DNA of 64,000 bases from Cricetomys ansorgei. Its lineage: Eukaryota; Chordata; Mammalia; Rodentia; Nesomyidae. Below the pieces are notes generated by a model, which was not told the DNA's origin, searched no databases, and saw only the letters and a program-made list of their open reading frames with translations. This document shows, in pieces, positions 1 to 11,891 of the stretch (its first letter is position 1; every line of letters begins with the position of its first letter). The stretch is taken from the NCBI GenBank assembly GCA_026225945.1, contig JAMJFZ010000070.1, positions 682,001 through 746,000 of the forward strand, in the 5' to 3' direction. Both the position numbers and the translations under genes were made by a program.

Positions 1-1083
1 CAGGATCATTCCTAGTTCTTGTCACAAACATTCCACCCTTCTGCCTCAGTCATTCTTGTCTTTCAATGACAGGCTGTGACCCCAAGCATGGCAGACCTTC
101 TTACAAACTATGATGGCATCATAAAATGGAGATTTTCTGGCATCCAATGGGACAATTGTTTTCTAAAGATACCATCCAAGCGTTTATGATGCCTGAGTGA
201 CCTTGCTGGTGCCTGCACTTAATTCTCAGCATCTAGATGCTCACTGCTCTATGTGGATACCTTTCCAGAAGTTCCCACATCTACATTGTTGACCCCTACA
301 AAAACCAGCTCATTTAACTTAAAATGCTGACATTGACCCACAATGGTGGAGGGCTCCTTGATCTTGCCCTGTGGAAAAATGCAAAGAGAAGAATCAGTCA
401 CAAGTTCTTGTGAGCAGAAAGAACCAGAGAAAGAATAGAAAGGAGTTCATGGAATTTTAGAAAGAGGACCCTGGGGCTCAGCAGGAGAATCAGGAGGCAA
501 TAGTGAGGGTGTGATTGAGCCTGGTCAGAAGAAGTAAGGTTTTCAGAGCAGCGAGAATAGGCTTACCGTCTGTACAGAAGGGTTCAGAGTACAACCATGA
601 AGGAAACTCCATGTAAGATTCCAGCCTGTGTAGTGGCAGTCTGCAGTCAAATGATGGCATATGTGCTACCCTTGATAGTTGCTGCATCTGTCTCAAGCTG
701 GTCTGTAGGCTGAACCCTTGCTTCACAGGGGCTTGGAGATGTTTTTCTGAAGCCATTGCAATGTCTGTGTCTAATGAACAGAAAATTGTGTTGTCAGAAA
801 TCCTGTATTCGATGGTGGGAACAATGCATGGCATTTCTAGAGTTACAACACAAAGGCAGAAATGAACACCACATGATAAGGGGATCAGCATTGAGTAGGA
901 AAGTATATTGACATCTCTTCATGGCAAATGGGGTCATGAAGACAAATGGCCAAAATGGCTGTTTACAAGTCCAAAGTTATCCTATAATATTTGATTCAGC
1001 ACCCACAATATACCACCTCTCTACAATCACTAAGGTCTGCTCATGATCTGCTATCGAGCATGATTCACTCATATGAACTTATT

Positions 1084-1235
1084 TCTACACAGTGTTTCTC
1101 AACTTTCCTAAGGCTTCCACAATTTAACAGTTCCTCATGGTGTGAGAACCACAACAATGAAATTATTCTGTTGCTAATTAGTAACTTTTGTTTTGCTAAT
1201 CAACTCCTATCAATTCAATGCAAATGTCTGACATG
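1084..1235 (+). mobile_element. URR1-like DNA transposon fragment (in T1)
   Basis: The stretch reads agtgtttctcaacttt followed by a ttcctcatggtgtgag block and a distal aaatgtctgacatgc. This order matches the rodent non-autonomous hAT-Charlie element URR1 as I know it. It is strongly diverged. The same element sits at the same place in T2, so it was inserted before the tandem duplication. Confidence 0.55.
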
Positions 1236-1364
1236 CTGCTGTTCTTAATCAAATCCAGGGACAAAGTTCTTCAAGCTGCAAATTGGTTGTGTCTCCTTCA
1301 TTAGAATTTCTGGGTTATATGCACAGGCCATGTTAGAACCTTTTGTTTCTTTTAAGTGTTTGGG

Positions 1365-1412
1365 TACTCAGGATCAAACACAGGATTTTGCTAAAATTGT
1401 AGAGATATGATG
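1365..1412 (-). mobile_element. Possible tRNA-derived SINE fragment, antisense
   Basis: The bases around tcaggatcaaacacaggattttgc resemble the antisense of an A-box-bearing tRNA-derived rodent SINE (ID/B4 type). A better preserved copy lies at 3025-3082 in T2. It is short and degraded, so the family is uncertain. Confidence 0.35.
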
Positions 1413-1413
1413 C

Positions 1414-1597
1414 AAACCTTTCCATTCCTTCCATTCCCTTCCCTTTCATATCCTTTCTTTTGTTTTCCTTTCCTTTCCTTTCATTTGTTTCCTTTGATTT
1501 CCTTTCCTTTTGTTTCCTTTCCTTTCCTTTCCATTTTCTTCCTTTCCTTTCCTTTCATTTCCTTTTATTTTCTATTCTTTCCCTTTCAGTTTTAACA
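1414..1597 (+). repeat. Pyrimidine tract, (CCTTT)n-type
   Basis: About 180 bases of almost pure C/T made of imperfect cctttc repeats. It lies at the T1/T2 joint. The open frames over it are Phe/Pro/Ser/Leu-rich artefacts of the simple sequence. Confidence 0.95.
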
Positions 1598-2744
1598 TTT
1601 AGGATCTCTCTGAGATGCCAGCACAATCTACGCTTCTGCTTCAGCCTCTGTTGTAGCTCTGTGACAGGCCCATGTCTACAAGCATGGCAGAACCTTTCAT
1701 AAACAATTGAGAAATCAGATGATGGAGATGTGCTGTCATCCAATTGGAGAGACTTTTTTCTACAAAATCACTTCCAGAGCCATTATGATGCCTGGTTTCC
1801 CTAGCAAAGGCCTGGATTCAGTACTCAGCATCTACATACTAGCCCCTATATTTGGCTACTGTTCCAATATCCAATCTGCTAACCCTTTCAAGAAGTTGCT
1901 GGTATTAGATAAAAAGCTGACAGTGACCCATGATGGACGAGGGCTCCTTCATTTTGCCTAATACAAAGATGCAATGAGGAGCATCAGCCACATGTTCTTG
2001 TGAGCAGAAAGAACCAGGCAAAGAACAGGAAGGGGTTCATGGTATTTTAGAAAAGGGACCCAGGTGCTCAGCAGAAGCATCAGTAACCACTGGTGTGGGT
2101 GAAAATGGGCTGGATCTGAAGAAGAGAGGTTAACAGGGCAGCGAATACTTGAAACACCGGACCAGAAGGGATTTTTAACGAATACTTTGAACCCTTCTGC
2201 CACAGCCAGGAGCACTCGCTCCTTGCTGGGGTAAAAGGTTTAAGAGAACAACTGTGAGGGTGTCTCCATGGAAGTTACTTGTCTCCGTAGTGGCAGTCAG
2301 CAGACACATGGTTACGTTTGAATCCCACTTGATAATTACTGCTTCTTTGTAAAGCTTGTCTGGAACCTTAACCCTTGCTTCACAGGGGACTGGAGATGTT
2401 TTTATGAAGCTGTTCCAATGTCTGTGTCTCAGGGACACAGATTGGGGTTGTCCAAAATGTTGTTTTCCGTGGTGTGAATATTATATGTTGTGTCTAGAGT
2501 TACAGGACATAGTCAGAACACTACTTTCCTGAGGGGATCAGTGTTGGATTGGGATGAACATTGACATCTGATCATGTCAAAAGAGGTCATCAAGAAAGAT
2601 GGGCAAAACGTGTATGTGTGTAAACTGAACTGAGGCTGTAATATTTGACTCAGTATCCATGGTGTACCAACTCTCCACAATCACTAAGGTCAGGTCATAA
2701 TCTGCATTGGAGTCTGTTTCACTCAGTTGTGACTTATTTCTACA

Positions 2745-2900
2745 CAGTGGTTCTCAACCTTCCTAAGACTGACAAACTTTAATACAGTTCCTCTTGTGGT
2801 GGTGACCCCCAACAATGAAATTACTCAGTTGTGAACTACTAACTGTTGTTTTGCTAAGGTACTTCTATCAAACTTAATACAAATGTCTGATATGCAGCTA
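2745..2900 (+). mobile_element. URR1-like DNA transposon fragment (in T2)
   Basis: The string cagtggttctcaaccttcct, then aatacagttcctc and ggtgacccccaac, and the ending atgtctgatatgcag are characteristic of the rodent URR1 (hAT-Charlie) element. It is better preserved than the T1 copy. Confidence 0.65.
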
Positions 2901-3024
2901 TTCTTAATCGAACCCCGACAGAGTCCTTCAAGCCCCAAATTGGCTGAGCCCCTCAGCATGAGAATTGCTGTCTTATATGCTCACATCCTGTTAGAACCTT
3001 CTGATTCTTTTAAGTGGTTGGGTG

Positions 3025-3140
3025 TTCAGGATCAAACTCAGGACTTTGTGAATACAGTATATGCACGATCCAAACATCTTTGTTCATTTTTTTTCTTTTC
3101 TCTCTTCCTTTCTTTTCTATTCTTTCCTTTTCAATTTTTT
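3025..3140. repeat. Antisense SINE-like fragment plus pyrimidine tract
   Basis: The bases 3025-3082 (gttcaggatcaaactcaggac) resemble the antisense of a tRNA-derived SINE. They are followed by a T/C-rich tract at 3083-3140 that matches the longer tract at 1414-1597. This composite marks the T2/T3 joint. Confidence 0.45.
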
Positions 3141-3145
3141 GACAC

Positions 3146-3577
3146 AGGATCATTTTGAGCTTCCAGCACAGGTATTCTATCCTTCTGCTTCAACTTCCTT
3201 GTCATTTAGTTACATGTTTGTATTCTCAAGCATGGCAGACCTTCTTACAATGAAGAAATCAGATAATGTAGATGTGCTGGCATCCACTACGGGAGTTTTT
3301 ATCTACACTTCAACAGCGGTTATGATGCCTGAGTGCCCTATCAGTGGCCTGGATTCTGTACGCAGCACATAAATGGTACCTCCTACATGTGGCTTCCGTT
3401 ACAGAGGTTCCAACATCCACTCTTCTGAATTCTGCAGAAAGCAGCTCATGTATGTTAAAAAGCTGAGATTGACTCATAATGGTGGAGGGCTCCTTGATCT
3501 TGCTTAGTGAAGACATTGCAAAGATGAGCATCGTCCACAAGATTTTTGACAAGAAAGTAACATGCAAAGAATAAAAT
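3146..3577. repeat. Tandem unit T3 (truncated)
   Basis: Third copy of the left-end unit, matching roughly the first 430 bases of T1 and T2 up to the point reading agaaagaaccaggcaaagaa in T2. It stops where duplicon A begins at about 3578. The truncation is a recombination or insertion boundary, since copy B has a quite different left neighbour at the same duplicon edge. Confidence 0.75.
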
Positions 3578-3638
3578 GATTTTGCGTTTAAACTTTTGAT
3601 CTTTGTTTCTCAGAATATCCTTCAGATTTCTTGATATG

Positions 3639-3640
<2 letters not shown>

Positions 3641-3669
<29 letters not shown>
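3641..3669 (+). repeat. (GT)n microsatellite
   Basis: Uninterrupted GT dinucleotides close to the left edge of copy A. The orthologous tract in copy B is at 17933-17962. Confidence 0.97.
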
Positions 3670-3670
<1 letters not shown>

Positions 3671-3779
3671 ATTCACACCCATGTGTACAGTTTTATTATT
3701 ATAAAATAAATTAAATTATATATATTCATATACATATAAAATTTCTCTCTATATATATAAGTATATATAGTATATATAA

Positions 3780-4260
3780 TTTCCTTTATTATTGAAATAA
3801 TAATAAAATCATACTGTTCCCTCTCATCATTCATCTACCCAAATACTCCAACATATCCTTCCTTATTCTGTTTAAAAGGTTTTTTTTAAACTTTTTTACT
3901 CTTTTTAAACCTTTTTATATTGTTATTGTATTCACATAGGTATATGCATATATTGTTAAATATATCCTGCTCAATCTGTACAATGGAATCTGTATGCGTG
4001 CTTTCAGAACTGATGATAAGACCCCAGAAATGAAATCAGTGTGCTCTTCCCAAAATAAATTTCTCTCACTCTCAGCTTTGTTCAATTGTGTGTAGTATTA
4101 TGCAGAAGGCTAAGGCATGTGAATTTTCCTGTTCCATGTTGGCATGGTGATTGATGTCTTCTTTTTCCTGTTCACATAGACAGTTATGCCAGTTACACTT
4201 TTTGGGTGTAGCTTTTTACTCTCATGTTATGTGTGTGCTTTGGGATGCAAAGTATATCCA
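3780..4260 (-). mobile_element. Antisense old L1 3'-UTR fragment (Lx-like)
   Basis: Read on the minus strand, this has the order I know for the 3' end of old rodent L1 elements: a segment with agagcacactgatttc and tcagttctgaaagc, then tacagattgagcagg, then a purine-rich end. The fragment is shared with B (about 18060-18560), so it was inserted before that duplication. Family assignment is by eye. Confidence 0.6.
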
Positions 4261-4439
4261 TCCCTAAGAAACACTACCATAAGCTCCTGTGTTGACAGAC
4301 TGATTCCAGTTCCCTTGAGTGGACAGCAGGTGGTATGCACATGCAGTGTGAGACTGAGGGTGTGATAGAGGTCAGGGAAGCCTGGGAAAGACCTGTTCAA
4401 TAGAAATTGCCAACCTTACGTGATGGGGAAACTGCACAT

Positions 4440-4790
4440 GCAAGCATGGACAAGAGTAAAAACTGGTCAAGTCTGAAAATCTGGAGGGGACACAGATCCA
4501 AACATCGATACTAAAAAAAACTGGTCCTACTTGAACACTGTTAAGTAAGCATGGATACGTCACAGACACCAATAAAAACTGGTACATCTTTACACCAAGT
4601 ACAAACTGTGCTTGGAAATATGGATATCAATATGAACTTACCCAAATTTAAACAAAGAAGTAAACACATATGAAAGCATTAACATCAATAGAAACTTGCC
4701 TAAAATGACACAAAGGCAAAACCATAAATGCAAGAACAAACATAAATACGAATTGTCCAATATATCACCATGAAGGATGTGGCACTGTGA
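4440..4790. repeat. Decayed minisatellite (~45-65 bp period)
   Basis: Several degenerate copies follow one another, each with a core like atcaata.aaactggtc: 4450-4470, 4502-4530, 4568-4590, 4627-4650 and 4684-4705. They are linked by gcatggata and acaca spacers. Copy B has the same array at about 18720-19065. Minus-strand frames over it are repetitive in the same rhythm and are not taken as coding. Confidence 0.55.
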
Positions 4791-6644
4791 AAGGAAGGAT
4801 ATGACACCACTCAATGAAAGATATGACATCAGAAGAGGACATATGACATATATAGTCATAGAGTCATGTCACACGAATAGATATATGATGGATGTATAAT
4901 ACATAAATATTGATTCTACAAAAAACTTTTGTCTTCTATTTTTCCAGGTATGTTTTATACTGTTTGATATACTAAATATGTGTGTGTCTGTGTGTGTATA
5001 AATTTATATTTCCAAAGTAAAAGAAATTATATATACTCATATGCTTTCATCAGCTGTTCATTCTAGTATTATAGATTGACTCACTTGTAATGGTGTCTGT
5101 GCTTTTTGAGAATTTCAATGCATGTCCAATAACCATATTCATCTCCCCCTTACAATTCCACTCAAAAGCATCTCTCTTTTCCTACACATATAATGTCGTA
5201 TCTCTTCTTTTAATTCAATCATGTACAATTTCAGTTTTCCGTATTCTCTTGTGTGTGTCCACTGACAGGAGAACAACTGACAGGAAGGCTTTGCATCCTT
5301 AAAGAAAACTGAAGTTACAGACAGAAGTCCTTGAAGCTGCTAGTGGCTGGGAGTACGTAGAGTCTTCTGTAGCTGTGAACAGAAGTCTGTCTATTAATAT
5401 TTAGTTATATCACCCATGGTGGCAAGTCCTTTCACTCACTTTTCAGGAACAAACATTTTTGAGAAATCCACACTTAAAAGACACTCTGTTGCATAAGAAA
5501 AAGATAAAATTCATTATCATAGTAAATTGCTGTAGCTGCACAGCAAAGAACCTTTCCAGACCTCAGGAGAGGGAACCACTGACATGACCAATACCATACT
5601 CAACAGTGGAACCCCAAACATCTGAGCTCAGTTGATTTGTTGTTTCAGATCTGCCCAGGTGCATACTATACTTAATCAAATATGCTCAATAGAATTCCAA
5701 AACCTCCAGAAAATAGAAAACACCTAGACCTAGGCAGACCCTCACCCAGCTTTGCTCAATTATTTTATATATGACTAAAAATAATCTTTTACAACAAGAT
5801 ATTCTGTGCTCAGGAAAATCTGAAGGTGAGATGTCAGGTTGTCACTTTCCTGATTTTCATGAATGAAAGAAACAATATATTTACTTCATAACAGAAAGTT
5901 GATCAACTTTTTCAGTATTTTTAAACATAGCTGAGCCAGCTGCCTCCATAGACCAATAAACTTTTCTTTTAAGCCCAAAAACCCAAATATAACTGGCTTC
6001 CTTTGAACTTGATATTTTGAACTGTACATTCTAATTCTAAACCTTCATTGTAATAGCCTCACTGACAATGTCTTGAGAATATCTTTAGTATTTCTGCTTT
6101 TATCTAAAGTGTACAAACCCTGTTTCAGTAAATCAAAGCCACATGCAGCTCCTCTGTTTAACCATGATGAACTTATGTCTCCTGCCTTTCACTTATCTTA
6201 CTGCCCTTTACTTTTCCTCTACCTCATCCAGGCCTCTTATACCTTCATATTACCCCTCTTTACTTTTAATTGTTTTTACTTCATGTTATGATACAAACAA
6301 ATATATTTCCTGTGACAATCTCATATCTGCCCATCATTACTCTTTGTTCTTTTTGGTCCTCTGTCTCACTCTTTTCCATGAACTCACATTTATTTCTTGC
6401 TTATCCCCTTTTCTACTCTTGCTTCTGCTTTTATTTTGGTTTTTATCCATACCTTGCTTGTATTCGCCCCTCTCCTTAGTTTGCATCTCTTCCTCCCCTC
6501 TCATAGCCCACTTTGTACATTAAGGCACCACAATAAAAAGATGAGAATACACAAGAATCTTCATGTACATTAATATTTGATTGTGATACATAGAAAAATA
6601 TGACAGCTAGGTGATATAAAGATAAAAGATGCCATATATATATG

Positions 6645-6648
6645 TGTA

Positions 6649-6706
<58 letters not shown>

Positions 6707-6712
6707 CTTATA
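6645..6712 (+). repeat. TG/TA simple repeat
   Basis: A tgtgtgtgta tract followed by tatata and tatatg runs. The same site is short in B (20935-20962) and is expanded to a pure TA run in D (52553-52611). Confidence 0.9.
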
Positions 6713-7157
6713 TGTAAATTAAAATAAATTTTGATTTGAAATTCAGAATTTGATGTATAAATGTATATACATATACTATATTCAGGCTTTATTGTTATTC
6801 AGTAAATAATGTTCATCTAAATTCAAGGATTTCTAAGACGGAATATGTGAATAGCATAGTATTGAAAGTACAAAACCAAAAAAGACACAGGCTTCTATTT
6901 CTACTTTCATTGTAGGGTATTTATTGTCTTTAATAAAGTCAACTCACCACCTAATAGAAACGACAGAAATCAAAGAAAAGGAGAAAGCATGAATTGAAGA
7001 AGACAGAAGACTTGCCATTACACCAAGCTGAACATCACAGTTAGCAAATGAAATTTGTTTTGACTTTCCAATCTAGCAAATACGGCAGAGTTTTGCTGAA
7101 AACTGAAGTTTTAATCAAATTGCTTCAAGTATTCATGATAATGTAAAGATTTCAGCA

Positions 7158-7315
7158 AAGAGTGATGATGTACACCTAAAATCCTAGTACTCAAGAAGAA
7201 GTGACTGTATGGCTTTTACATATTTAAGGGAAATCTGCTAACTTTAGTGAGATTTGTGCCAATATAGGCTAGATTGTGACTTCTGTCTCAAATACAGCAG
7301 CAACAACAAGAAAAT
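7158..7315 (+). mobile_element. Decayed B1-like SINE
   Basis: The order gatgtacacctaaaatccta, then tactcaagaagaagtgac, then ggctagattgtgacttctgtctcaaata and an A/C-rich tail follows that of a B1/7SL-derived SINE, heavily mutated. Counterparts are at about 21418-21565 (B), 30470-30600 (C) and 53055-53215 (D). Confidence 0.55.
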
Positions 7316-7599
7316 ACCCCAATATTCATAGTCAAGTATCACTTAAGTCTGGAATGACAATTGTCACCATAGTCAAATAAACAGAGGTGCAATAGAGGCC
7401 TTCATTTTGTAGTAGTAATCAACATTTGGATAAGTGGGCTTGAGATTGACCAGAAAAGAGGTAACTAAAGCAAGAAGGAAACCCAGTAAACCACAAAGAG
7501 CTACTCTGGTCAAGAATTGAAGAGTCCCTAACCATGATTTCACTAGAACAGCATAATTTAAGACTAAGTCTTAATCCACTGACACTAATAAATAACTGT

Positions 7600-8250
7600 A
7601 GCACTAAACCCTGAATGAAGAGCCTTCTCTTTGCAACAGATATCATCACAGGAAATCACCATATGATCAAATAGAGACAATAGTATATCACGGAGTGCAC
7701 AAGTCCAGTAGAAATATTTTTTGCACATCTCTGTATGAATGGCTATGCTACTAATACAAAAGTAGCATCTGAAAGAATTTAAGAGTTACTGGACAAAGAA
7801 GTTTCTTGAAAGACATTGTCTTCTGAAATAATAGGAAATCTGCATCAAAAATACAGAAAATTATGTTGTGTAAAAATGATCTGAACAACAACAAAAATGA
7901 TTATTCTATTATGGCAGAGGGAAATTTTATTGTTTTCCAATACCAGAAAAAATACAAGGACAAATTTCCAAGCATAAGTTCCCTAATTTTTGATCCAATA
8001 CCAAGATAAAAGCTGAAAATTCATATATAATAAGATATAGAAATTATGTCTTAAGTTAATATATTGATGTAAACATATATGGGATAATCATATGTATATA
8101 ACAATAATATTTGAAGACAAAGTCATTACTCTGAGATAAATAAGTGGGTAGACCACAGAGAATGTGAAGAGAGGAAAAGTAAGGCTGAGCACAGTGTAAT
8201 TATATTTTAATGTAAGTAAAATGTTATAAAAATAGGCCTGATATGTAATG
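7600..8250 (+). mobile_element. L1 3'-UTR fragment i (Lx-like), copy A
   Basis: The sense strand reads gaagagccttctctttgcaac and then atcatcacaggaaatcac. It ends with a purine-rich stretch (gaatgtgaagagaggaaaag) followed by gtgtaattatattttaatg. This is the order I recognise at the 3' end of old rodent L1. The element is present in B, C and F and only in part in D. Confidence 0.6.
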
Positions 8251-8917
8251 TAATACCTAATTCAATATGTGCATTTGAGTTGGAGTAGTTTGTCTAGTAC
8301 AAAAAAATGCTGGACCTCATATTTACAATCAGGAACAAGTGGTATTTTTTTCAATATTATTTTTTTAATATTCTCATTAATAATTATGTAATTGTTCAGT
8401 TTGTTGTTCTTATATTTTAGTAAATGATTTCAGGTTTCTTTCAGCAATTTAAAAATTTAGTTTAATTTAGTGCCTCCAAACCTCATTCTTATTTCTTCTC
8501 TACCTCTCTTTTGTGTGTAACATCTATTAGTAGTTCTACTCTGAAAAGAAACTGCAGCAAGAAGAATTAGATCCAGAATGAGAAAAAGTGAGTAATGTGA
8601 GGAAACCGAAAATTTTACAACAAAAAAAGTCAAAAATAAGAACAGTAGCTTTGCTTCCTCACACATGTTAAGTTTTATATGCCTTGGAAGTTTCCACCTA
8701 GGCTTTTCTTAACTCCTAGGCAGATTTTCATCTCAGGTGAGCCTTCTGAGTGAGAGGCCACTGTGAAAATGCAATGTGTCCTTGGATACAGTCTATTGTG
8801 TCATAGTCTGTTTCTTTTGACTCAGTTAACTAGAAATTCATAGGTATTATGGTTGATTGTCCCCCACACACATGAAAATAAGTCCTTACGTATTCTCAAC
8901 ATTTAGACTAGTATAAA

Positions 8918-9205
8918 ATGAAATGTGAATTTGAGGAAAGGTGGAAGAAATTAACAGACATTCATTCATGTTTTGTTGAAAATAAACAGAGGAAGAGGAG
9001 AACTACAGACTTTATTTCAATGTTGGGAGAATTTGATGAAATATTAGCACTATTTTGTGATTACATAGAGACACAAGAGAATCAATCAAGAAATGTTTTC
9101 AGTTCATATTTCATAAAGCTTTTTAAAAATGAAATTATGAATTCTGGTTGTGCGTATGCTTATTCTCAAAGAAGACAGAAAATTTCCAGTTACCATTTAC
9201 ACTAA
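8918..9205 (+). other. Shared short frame ORF1, copy A (95 codons), coding doubtful
   Basis: This frame opens with MKCEFEERWKKL and contains the core LALFCDYIETQENQSRN. The core stays open in four copies: 8918-9205, 23178-23447, 33168-33425 and 54245-54550. I recognise no domain, signal peptide or membrane segment. Over 52 codons of the core, a hand comparison of A and D gives about 11 replacement and 5 silent codon changes, close to neutral expectation. Copy B has lost one base and gained an in-frame stop near the start, and copy F has stops in the core. It lies between L1 fragments i and ii, with no polyadenylation or promoter signal that I would defend. An ancient exon is possible, but a chance open frame is more likely. 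Confidence 0.2.
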
Positions 9206-9599
9206 AAATAAAAAAGGAAAATGGAAAAAAATTAAAGAGCTGTTCTGATAAGACCTCAAATTGAATGGAACAGGCAAATTGCCTAGGATTGAACAGAAAG
9301 CACAGCATACTGGAAACCACTGAGAATGTGTTTTCTGACGTGATTTATCACTTAACTGAAGGTAATGAATATTTACTTTTAAGACTTTCATGATCAATTC
9401 ATCTTTATCCTGAATAAATCATAATTTGTGATTAAGAAAACTCATATTTTTAATAAAGTAACAGAATCAAGATGTAGATATTAAATTTGGAATAACAGAA
9501 TACAGGGATTTATCAAAATGTAAGGTAGCAAGTTGTCAATAGGTATTTTATGCAAAAAGATTCTGAGAAGTATGAGATAAAGATAATTTTAAACTATTG

Positions 9600-10620
9600 T
9601 TTAAGGAGTACCACAATATAACATGTGGATCTCTCTGTGAAGGGGATATAGAACAAATTTTCAGGTAAACTTGGGGAGGATGGGAATGTATCACTTCAGG
9701 GAAAAGGATTAGACACAGAAAATACAGAAAATATAGACTGGAATTGGGAGGTATTTTGGAGCTACTCTTGCAACCTAGTATTGTGGAAACTCCCTGCCAT
9801 TCAGAAGGGTGAATCTAGAAAAATTCTAATACTGGGGAATACGGAATCTGTATTGTCCATCTTCTATAACTAGGAAAAGCTTACAGTAGTGGGACTGGCA
9901 CACCTAATAAGCCACAAAAGCTTCGACCTACAAATTGTTCTGTCTTCAAGATGTATTGGGCCAATGGCAGGCAGAACTTCAAAATGAGAGATGTAACAGA
10001 TGATTGACACTTCAGGGATGGCCATAAATCAAACTCTTGATATCCCATAGATGATTCACAATGAAGTTTGGCTTAATTCAAAGGTCAGTGTCTAGTCTAA
10101 TCTTCATCAGAGAAGTTTTAGCTGATGTTAGCAGTAAGAGAGTCCCATGCCCAAACATTTGGTGGAGGTTAGAAATCAAGGGGTAAGAGTGCAGAGACAC
10201 ATTGTGGAGACTGAAGTAGTCGAAAGCAATAGGAGACATGCCTCATGGAATCAACTGTCCAGGACAGATAGTGATGCACAGAGACTTAAGCTGTTGTCAG
10301 GAAGCTTGCATGGTTCTGTGGGAGGTCCCCCACATATATTTTAAGATGGCTAGGCTACATATTTTTGTAGTACACCTACAAGTAAAAGTGATAGTTTTCT
10401 GACATATTTACCTGCGGTTTCGGCCCTGCTACATGGTGTGTTCTTATTTTCTTTGTTTTAAGAAAATCAGGAGCATAGGTGGATCTGAGGGAGAGGAGAG
10501 AAGCGGAATAAATGGGAGTAGTGGACGGAGAGGATCCTGCCTTCTGGATGTATCGTAAACACGGCAAAAACAAAATTAAGCAAAATTAAAAAATAAAAAG
10601 GAAGATCTGTAATTAAAAAA
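9600..10620 (+). mobile_element. L1 3'-UTR insertion ii (Lx-like), copy A
   Basis: About 1 kb with the classic old rodent L1 3' order: catcttctataactagg, then gcttcgacctacaaattg, then catcagagaagttttagctg, then a G/A-rich polypurine tract (10482-10545) and an A-rich tail ending near 10620. The flanks of this block are joined directly in copy F (near 39755), which marks it as an insertion. A frame at 10147-10344, conserved in B at 24378-24575, is simply an open stretch of this UTR. Confidence 0.7.
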
Positions 10621-11284
10621 AAATCTAAATCAGCTTCCTTTGATAAGTAGAGCTGCATCCAGGTGAATCATAGACATATGGATTTACAACAAAAAATGTA
10701 GAAAATATATGAGAAACCATAAAAGAAACTTAAAAAACATGGACACTGGATTTGGAAAATATTTTCAAGTGAAACAGCAATTAGTTACAGATCAGAGAGT
10801 CAGGGGAGGATAGGTAATGTTTATAAAAATGTAGATTATGGGAGTTTTAGGAAAACATTGTGTAAAAGAGCATAAGCTTTAAAATCATGTAGATATCCTT
10901 AATATCATTAATGAAAAATAATCATCAAGTATTAACAAATAATAATTTGTACAGAGGTGTATAGATAATAATGAAATAAATATAACAATTGATTTCATTC
11001 TTTCTGGAAATATAAACTAATCTCAAAGCAGACAATAATGATCATATTGCTAAGGTCTGTGCACTATGACTTCCGTTGTTGATGCTAATCCTTAGCATCA
11101 AGCCAAGAAATACAGCAAATGAGTACTGATAAACAGAACAAGTCAGAGAGTTATCCATTTGGTTTGAAAAGGTTAATAAACAGAAGTATATCATCTAATG
11201 TAATTGGATTATAAAGTGGAACTTCCACCTTTCTTATTTTTTTATAATAGGTAACAAAAGAACATAAAGAAATAATGAAAATGA

Positions 11285-11731
11285 GTGTGTGAGCCTTTTA
11301 CTATTACTTTCAGAATTCTACAATTTTGGTGGCTACTTCCATTTATGAAGTTCACAAAGCTGAAGATTGCTTCTTGGGACAGAATGGAAAGATTGGATGG
11401 AAGAAAGGCTAGCTGTGTTATACAGGCCAAATGCTGTGAATGTGATTGTACAGAATGTCTAAAGATTTCAAATTTCAATCAAATCTTAACTACTTTTTTT
11501 CTCATTTATTTAAAGAGTGGTTTATCACTGACATATTCAATAAGGTGTTTTTTTTTCTACAAAATAATCCTTTCACAATGTGAAAATTATCTCAAATGTC
11601 TCACATCTCCGTACCAAGATGTTCAAAACCCCCACACTAAACAAGTCGTTATCAAAATATCATTTATTTTAGTTTTATTTTGTGACCCTATGAATTTATT
11701 CAGAATTACATGTGTGACCATGGCTTTGTAA
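11285..11731 (+). other. Shared short frame ORF2, copy A, coding doubtful
   Basis: A 148-codon frame whose centre (codons around MKFTKLKIASWDRMER and AKCCECDCTECLK) has five cysteines within twelve residues. D keeps the centre open (56657-56899). The tryptophan codon of SWD is TAG in B (near 25613) and TGA in C (near 35599), two independent stops at one codon. A and D differ by roughly eight replacement and three silent codons, again near neutral. The minus strand is also partly open (11242-11478), so the coding strand is itself unclear. No family is recognised. Most likely non-coding. Confidence 0.15.
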
Positions 11732-11891
11732 CTAACTCTTATACCCTAATTGCCTCATCAGTGGGAATGAAGGAAAATGGTAGAGTTCACCCTACTGAAA
11801 ATCAATACTGATCAATGATTCCTAGTTCAGCAAGTATGGGAAAAATCCAATACTCAATGTTCTCATCTATGCATCCCATCAGACAGACCAA

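Larger units (their letters stand above)
1..1600. repeat. Tandem unit T1 (left edge cut by window)
   Basis: First of three tandem copies. Its opening bases (a caggat start, a run with catggcagacc, then tgatgcctgag and ggtggagggctcc) recur in the same order from 1601 and again from 3146. A frame of 133 codons lies on the minus strand at 490-891, but the matching stretch of T2 (about 2175-2440) is frame-shifted and interrupted relative to it, so I do not call it a gene. The copy ends in a long pyrimidine tract. I do not recognise what the unit derives from. Confidence 0.75.
1601..3145. repeat. Tandem unit T2 (complete, ~1.55 kb)
   Basis: The second and only complete copy of the left-end tandem unit. 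It follows T1 in sequence order throughout, including the internal URR1-like fragment and the terminal pyrimidine tract, here shortened to about 3083-3140. Minus-strand frames at 1958-2215 and 2175-2438 overlap in different frames and do not match those of T1, as expected for non-coding DNA. Confidence 0.8.

Noticed and set aside
490..891. 133-codon minus-strand frame as a gene
   Set aside because: The counterpart in tandem unit T2 is frame-shifted and carries stops, and no domain is visible.
1407..1702. Phe/Pro/Ser-rich overlapping frames
   Set aside because: They are translations of the pyrimidine tract and have no other support.
8457..8666. Minus-strand hydrophobic frame repeated at 22791-23015 and 53818-54018
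   Set aside because: The starts and ends differ between copies and stops interrupt the shared part. Similarity comes from the duplication itself.
10147..10344. 65-codon frame conserved with 24378-24575 as a small gene
   Set aside because: It lies inside the L1 3' UTR of insertion ii and is broken in copies C and D.
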